From assembly GCA_900770645.1 (NCBI GenBank), contig CAAGKY010000093.1:1-8425 (forward strand): DNA of 8,425 nt, read 5' to 3'. Below the pieces are notes generated by a model. The model searched no databases and was not told where the DNA came from. It saw nothing but the letters and a program-made list of their open reading frames with translations. Shown piece after piece: positions 6,340 to 8,425 of this stretch (positions are counted from its first letter, which is position 1; each line of letters begins with the position of its first letter). This DNA is from Bacilli bacterium (GTDB lineage: Bacteria; Bacillota_I; Bacilli_A; ML615J-28; CAG-313). The translations under genes were made by a program, and so were the position numbers.

Positions 6340-6368
6340 AAGTTAACTCTTTTTGAGTTAACTTTTTT
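6340..6368 (+). terminator. intrinsic terminator of pduL
   Basis: A 10-bp perfect stem (AAGTTAACTC 6340-6349 with GAGTTAACTT 6355-6364) closes a 5-T loop and is followed by T through 6368. It lies 7 bases after the stop codon and separates pduL from the marR operon. Confidence 0.88.
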
Positions 6369-6381
6369 ATATGCAAATAAG

Positions 6382-6409
6382 TTGTAAAAAAATTTAAAAA
6401 GAGTATAAT
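6382..6409 (+). promoter_or_regulatory. promoter of the MarR/ABC exporter operon
   Basis: The -35 box TTGTAA (6382-6387), a 16-base spacer and a perfect TATAAT -10 box (6404-6409) predict transcription from about 6416. The 3' half of the -10 box is inside the palindrome described separately, so this promoter is probably repressible. Confidence 0.75.
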
Positions 6410-6427
6410 TAGTTAGTAAACTAATTA
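6406..6427 (+). promoter_or_regulatory. putative MarR operator (palindrome over -10 and start site)
   Basis: Perfect 9-base arms TAATTAGTT (6406-6414) and AACTAATTA (6419-6427) flank a 4-base centre AGTA. The palindrome covers the end of the -10 box and the expected transcription start. MarR dimers commonly bind AT-rich palindromes of this size at their own promoters, so autorepression relieved by a ligand is the likely scheme. Binding is inferred; the symmetry and position are seen. No T-tract follows, so it is not a terminator. Confidence 0.7.
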
Positions 6428-6443
6428 ATATTGGAGATATGAT

Positions 6444-6896
6444 ATGAAAGATAAAAAAGATTGGTTAGCTAATGATAAAACATTGATGATGTTAGTAGGA
6501 GATACACATAGATTATTTGGTCATTCTATACATGATATGATCGCTAAAAAAGGGATATCAAATACAGTTCATTCCGTATTATTTCACTTGCAGTTTGCAG
6601 AATCATTAACACAAGTAGAATTAGTAGAAAAAACACATGTAAGACCATCTACTATTAGTGTTGCTTTACAAAAGATGGAAGCAGATGGTTTAATTACTAG
6701 AACACCTAGTGAAGATGATCAGCGATATGTTAAAGTAAAGATAACAGAGGCAGGACTTGCAATGTGCAAAGAAATGAAAACATATGTTCATGCTTTAGAT
6801 TTAAGTTTAACTGAAGGTATAGATGAAGAAGAACTTAAAGTAACTAAAAAAGTTTTACGACAAATAATAGAAAAATTACTGGAGGAAAATAAATAA
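6444..6896 (+). CDS. MarR-family transcriptional regulator
   Basis: A 150-residue winged-helix DNA-binding protein of the MarR family, acting as a dimer in the cytoplasm. After helical dimerisation residues (about 10-50), the helix-turn-helix lies at about 55-80 ('LTQVELVEKTHVRPSTISVAL'-type core, with recognition helix around 66-80). The wing follows with the family's D-x-R signature in 'SEDDQRYVKVKIT' (89-101), then a C-terminal dimerisation helix (about 118-148). The length is typical. The start at 6444 follows GGAG at 6433-6436 with a 7-base gap; an ATG at 6439 is out of frame and stops after two codons. The stop TAA overlaps the ABC exporter ATG by one base (TAATG), so the two are co-transcribed and probably translationally coupled. 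The role inferred from context is repressor of itself and of the exporter in response to a toxic small molecule, which is not identifiable here. Confidence 0.94.
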   Translation: MKDKKDWLANDKTLMMLVGDTHRLFGHSIHDMIAKKGISNTVHSVLFHLQFAESLTQVELVEKTHVRPSTISVALQKMEADGLITRTPSEDDQRYVKVKITEAGLAMCKEMKTYVHALDLSLTEGIDEEELKVTKKVLRQIIEKLLEENK

Positions 6897-8425
6897 TGAG
6901 GATTTTTAAGTATCTTAAAAAATATTGGTTTTTTGCGATACTAGCCCCACTTTTTATGGTTGGAGAAGTTTGGATGGATTTACTTCAACCTCAAAAAATG
7001 GCTGATATTGTAAATATTGGATTAGATATAGAAAACCCTAATTTAGAGTTCATTATAGTGACTGGACTTCAAATGTTAGGTCTTGTTTTAATTGGTGGAG
7101 TAATGGGTATTTTATCAGGAGTATTCACTAATCTTGCTGCATTCAAATATTCAAACGATATGCGTAAAGATGTTTTTTCTCATATCGCAAATCTAAGTTT
7201 TGAACAAACTAACGATTTTACAACTGGATCACTTGTAACGAGAGTTGCAAATGATGTTATGCAAGTTACTAATATTGTTTCTATGTCAATGCGTATGATG
7301 ATTAGAACCCTAATGCAATTTGTAATGGGAATCTACTTTTTATTAAAACTAAATAAAGAGTTTATGCCAGTGTTATTTGTTGCTTTACCTATTTTACTTG
7401 TAATGATAGTTATTTTTATTGTTAAGATAGCCCCATTATTTAGTGAAGTACAAGTTAAAGTAGATGATGTAAATGCGGTTGTTCAAGAAAATGTAACAGG
7501 ATCAAGAGTTGTTAAAGCATATACAGCTGAATATAAAGAGATCAAAAGATTTAAAAAAGCAAACGATAATTTATATAATACTAACTGGAGAATATCTAAA
7601 TTAATGTCATATCTAATGCCATTTGTTAATTTAGTGTTCTGTGCTGCAATGATTGCTGTTATATATATGGGTGGTTATAATATAACTCATGTAGGTAATA
7701 TGAAAGTAGGAGACCTGACTGCTGCTATTTCATACATTACAATTATTCTAAATGGATTTATGATGCTCGCAATGTTCTTCCAAAATATTGTACGTGGTAT
7801 CGCAAGCATCAAACGTTTAAATGCGGTATTAGACTGCGAACCAGTCGTAAAAGAAGGTACTATTGGTTTAGATGCAGAGATTTTAGATGAAAATGGTGAA
7901 CCGGTTATTTTAGAAACTGGTACAGTTGAATTTAAAGATGTTACTTTCTCATACCCTGATTCTAGTGGAGAAGTGGTTTTAAGTGATATTAATTTAAAAA
8001 TTAATAAAGGCGAAAAAATAGGTATTTTAGGTTCTACTGGATGTGGTAAATCAACACTTGTTAAATTGATTGCGAGATTCTATGATACAACTAGTGGAAG
8101 TGTTTATATTGATGGAATTGATGTAAAAGATTACAAGTTTAGTGCTTTAAGAAATAAGGTTGCTGTAGTGCTACAAAAAAGTGAATTATTCTCTGGAACT
8201 ATTAAAGATAATATTTGTTGGGGTAAAGAAGATGCAACTATGCAAGAAGTAGAATACGCAGCTAAAATTGCTCAAGCAGATACTTTTATTAATGGCTTTG
8301 TTGATAAATATGATACATATGTAGCCGAAAAAGGTGCATCACTAAGTGGTGGACAAAAACAACGTATCTCAATCGCCAGAGCTCTTATCAAAAAACCAGA
8401 AATCTTAGTCTTCGATGATTCAACA
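6896..8425 (+). CDS. ABC exporter half-transporter, multidrug type (3' end outside window)
   Basis: A fused membrane/ATPase ABC exporter subunit, open at its 3' end: 510 codons are present, and about 60-90 more would be usual for the family. The start ATG overlaps the marR stop by one base, with GGAGG at 6881-6885. The type-I exporter membrane domain (about 1-330, six spans) begins 'MRIFKYLKKYWFFAIL'. The nucleotide-binding domain starts near residue 343 ('TVEFKDVTFSYPD', A-loop Tyr). Walker A GSTGCGKST is at 379-387, the Q-loop Gln at 427, the signature LSGGQ at 483-487 and Walker B 'ILVFD' at 503-507. Residue 508, normally the catalytic Glu, is Asp (FDDST). This is the hallmark of the degenerate subunit of heterodimeric exporters such as TM287, BmrC and LmrC. 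A second ABC gene with a normal Glu is predicted just downstream. With the MarR gene, drug or toxic-metabolite efflux is the likely job; the substrate is unknown. Confidence 0.94.
   Translation, partial: MRIFKYLKKYWFFAILAPLFMVGEVWMDLLQPQKMADIVNIGLDIENPNLEFIIVTGLQMLGLVLIGGVMGILSGVFTNLAAFKYSNDMRKDVFSHIANLSFEQTNDFTTGSLVTRVANDVMQVTNIVSMSMRMMIRTLMQFVMGIYFLLKLNKEFMPVLFVALPILLVMIVIFIVKIAPLFSEVQVKVDDVNAVVQENVTGSRVVKAYTAEYKEIKRFKKANDNLYNTNWRISKLMSYLMPFVNLVFCAAMIAVIYMGGYNITHVGNMKVGDLTAAISYITIILNGFMMLAMFFQNIVRGIASIKRLNAVLDCEPVVKEGTIGLDAEILDENGEPVILETGTVEFKDVTFSYPDSSGEVVLSDINLKINKGEKIGILGSTGCGKSTLVKLIARFYDTTSGSVYIDGIDVKDYKFSALRNKVAVVLQKSELFSGTIKDNICWGKEDATMQEVEYAAKIAQADTFINGFVDKYDTYVAEKGASLSGGQKQRISIARALIKKPEILVFDDST

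Overview
The window is AT-rich DNA from a low-GC Gram-positive-type bacterium. Evidence for this is the strong AAGGAGG-like ribosome sites, near-consensus sigma-A promoters, a Gram-positive-style lipoprotein, and TAA as the stop of nearly every gene. Tryptophan is written TGG and no gene is interrupted by TGA, so the standard bacterial code fits better than the Mycoplasma code. The gene set suits a host-associated fermentative Bacilli/Erysipelotrichia/RF39-like lineage, but that placement is inference. No rRNA, tRNA, CRISPR array, IS element or phage gene was seen.

Layout, left to right. A DUF4349 membrane lipoprotein (+) with its own promoter converges on rimO (-), and the two share one bidirectional terminator. 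Upstream of rimO, still on the minus strand, lies an accessory-looking segment: an unrecognised 232-residue protein gene, a possible 30-codon hydrophobic small ORF overlapping its start, and a 3' region with three copies of a 15-base repeat followed by a clear terminator. An APC-superfamily amino acid permease (-) precedes it and may be read through into it. A short divergent promoter region then separates the permease from a membrane-anchored alpha/beta hydrolase (+). One base after the hydrolase stop is a perfect consensus promoter for a stand-alone PduL-type phosphotransacylase (+), which ends in a strong terminator.

The right end is a multidrug-efflux-type operon: a MarR-family regulator with a palindrome over its promoter, overlapping by one base the start of an ABC exporter half-transporter that runs off the window. 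The exporter has aspartate at the usual catalytic glutamate position after Walker B. This predicts a degenerate ATP site and a partner ABC gene immediately downstream, in the manner of BmrCD, LmrCD and TM287/288.

Most of the window is ordinary core or metabolic content. The parts most worth a second look are the orphan gene with its overlapping small ORF, the repeat cluster behind it, and the MarR operator with the asymmetric ABC subunit. No clearly new multi-gene system was found.
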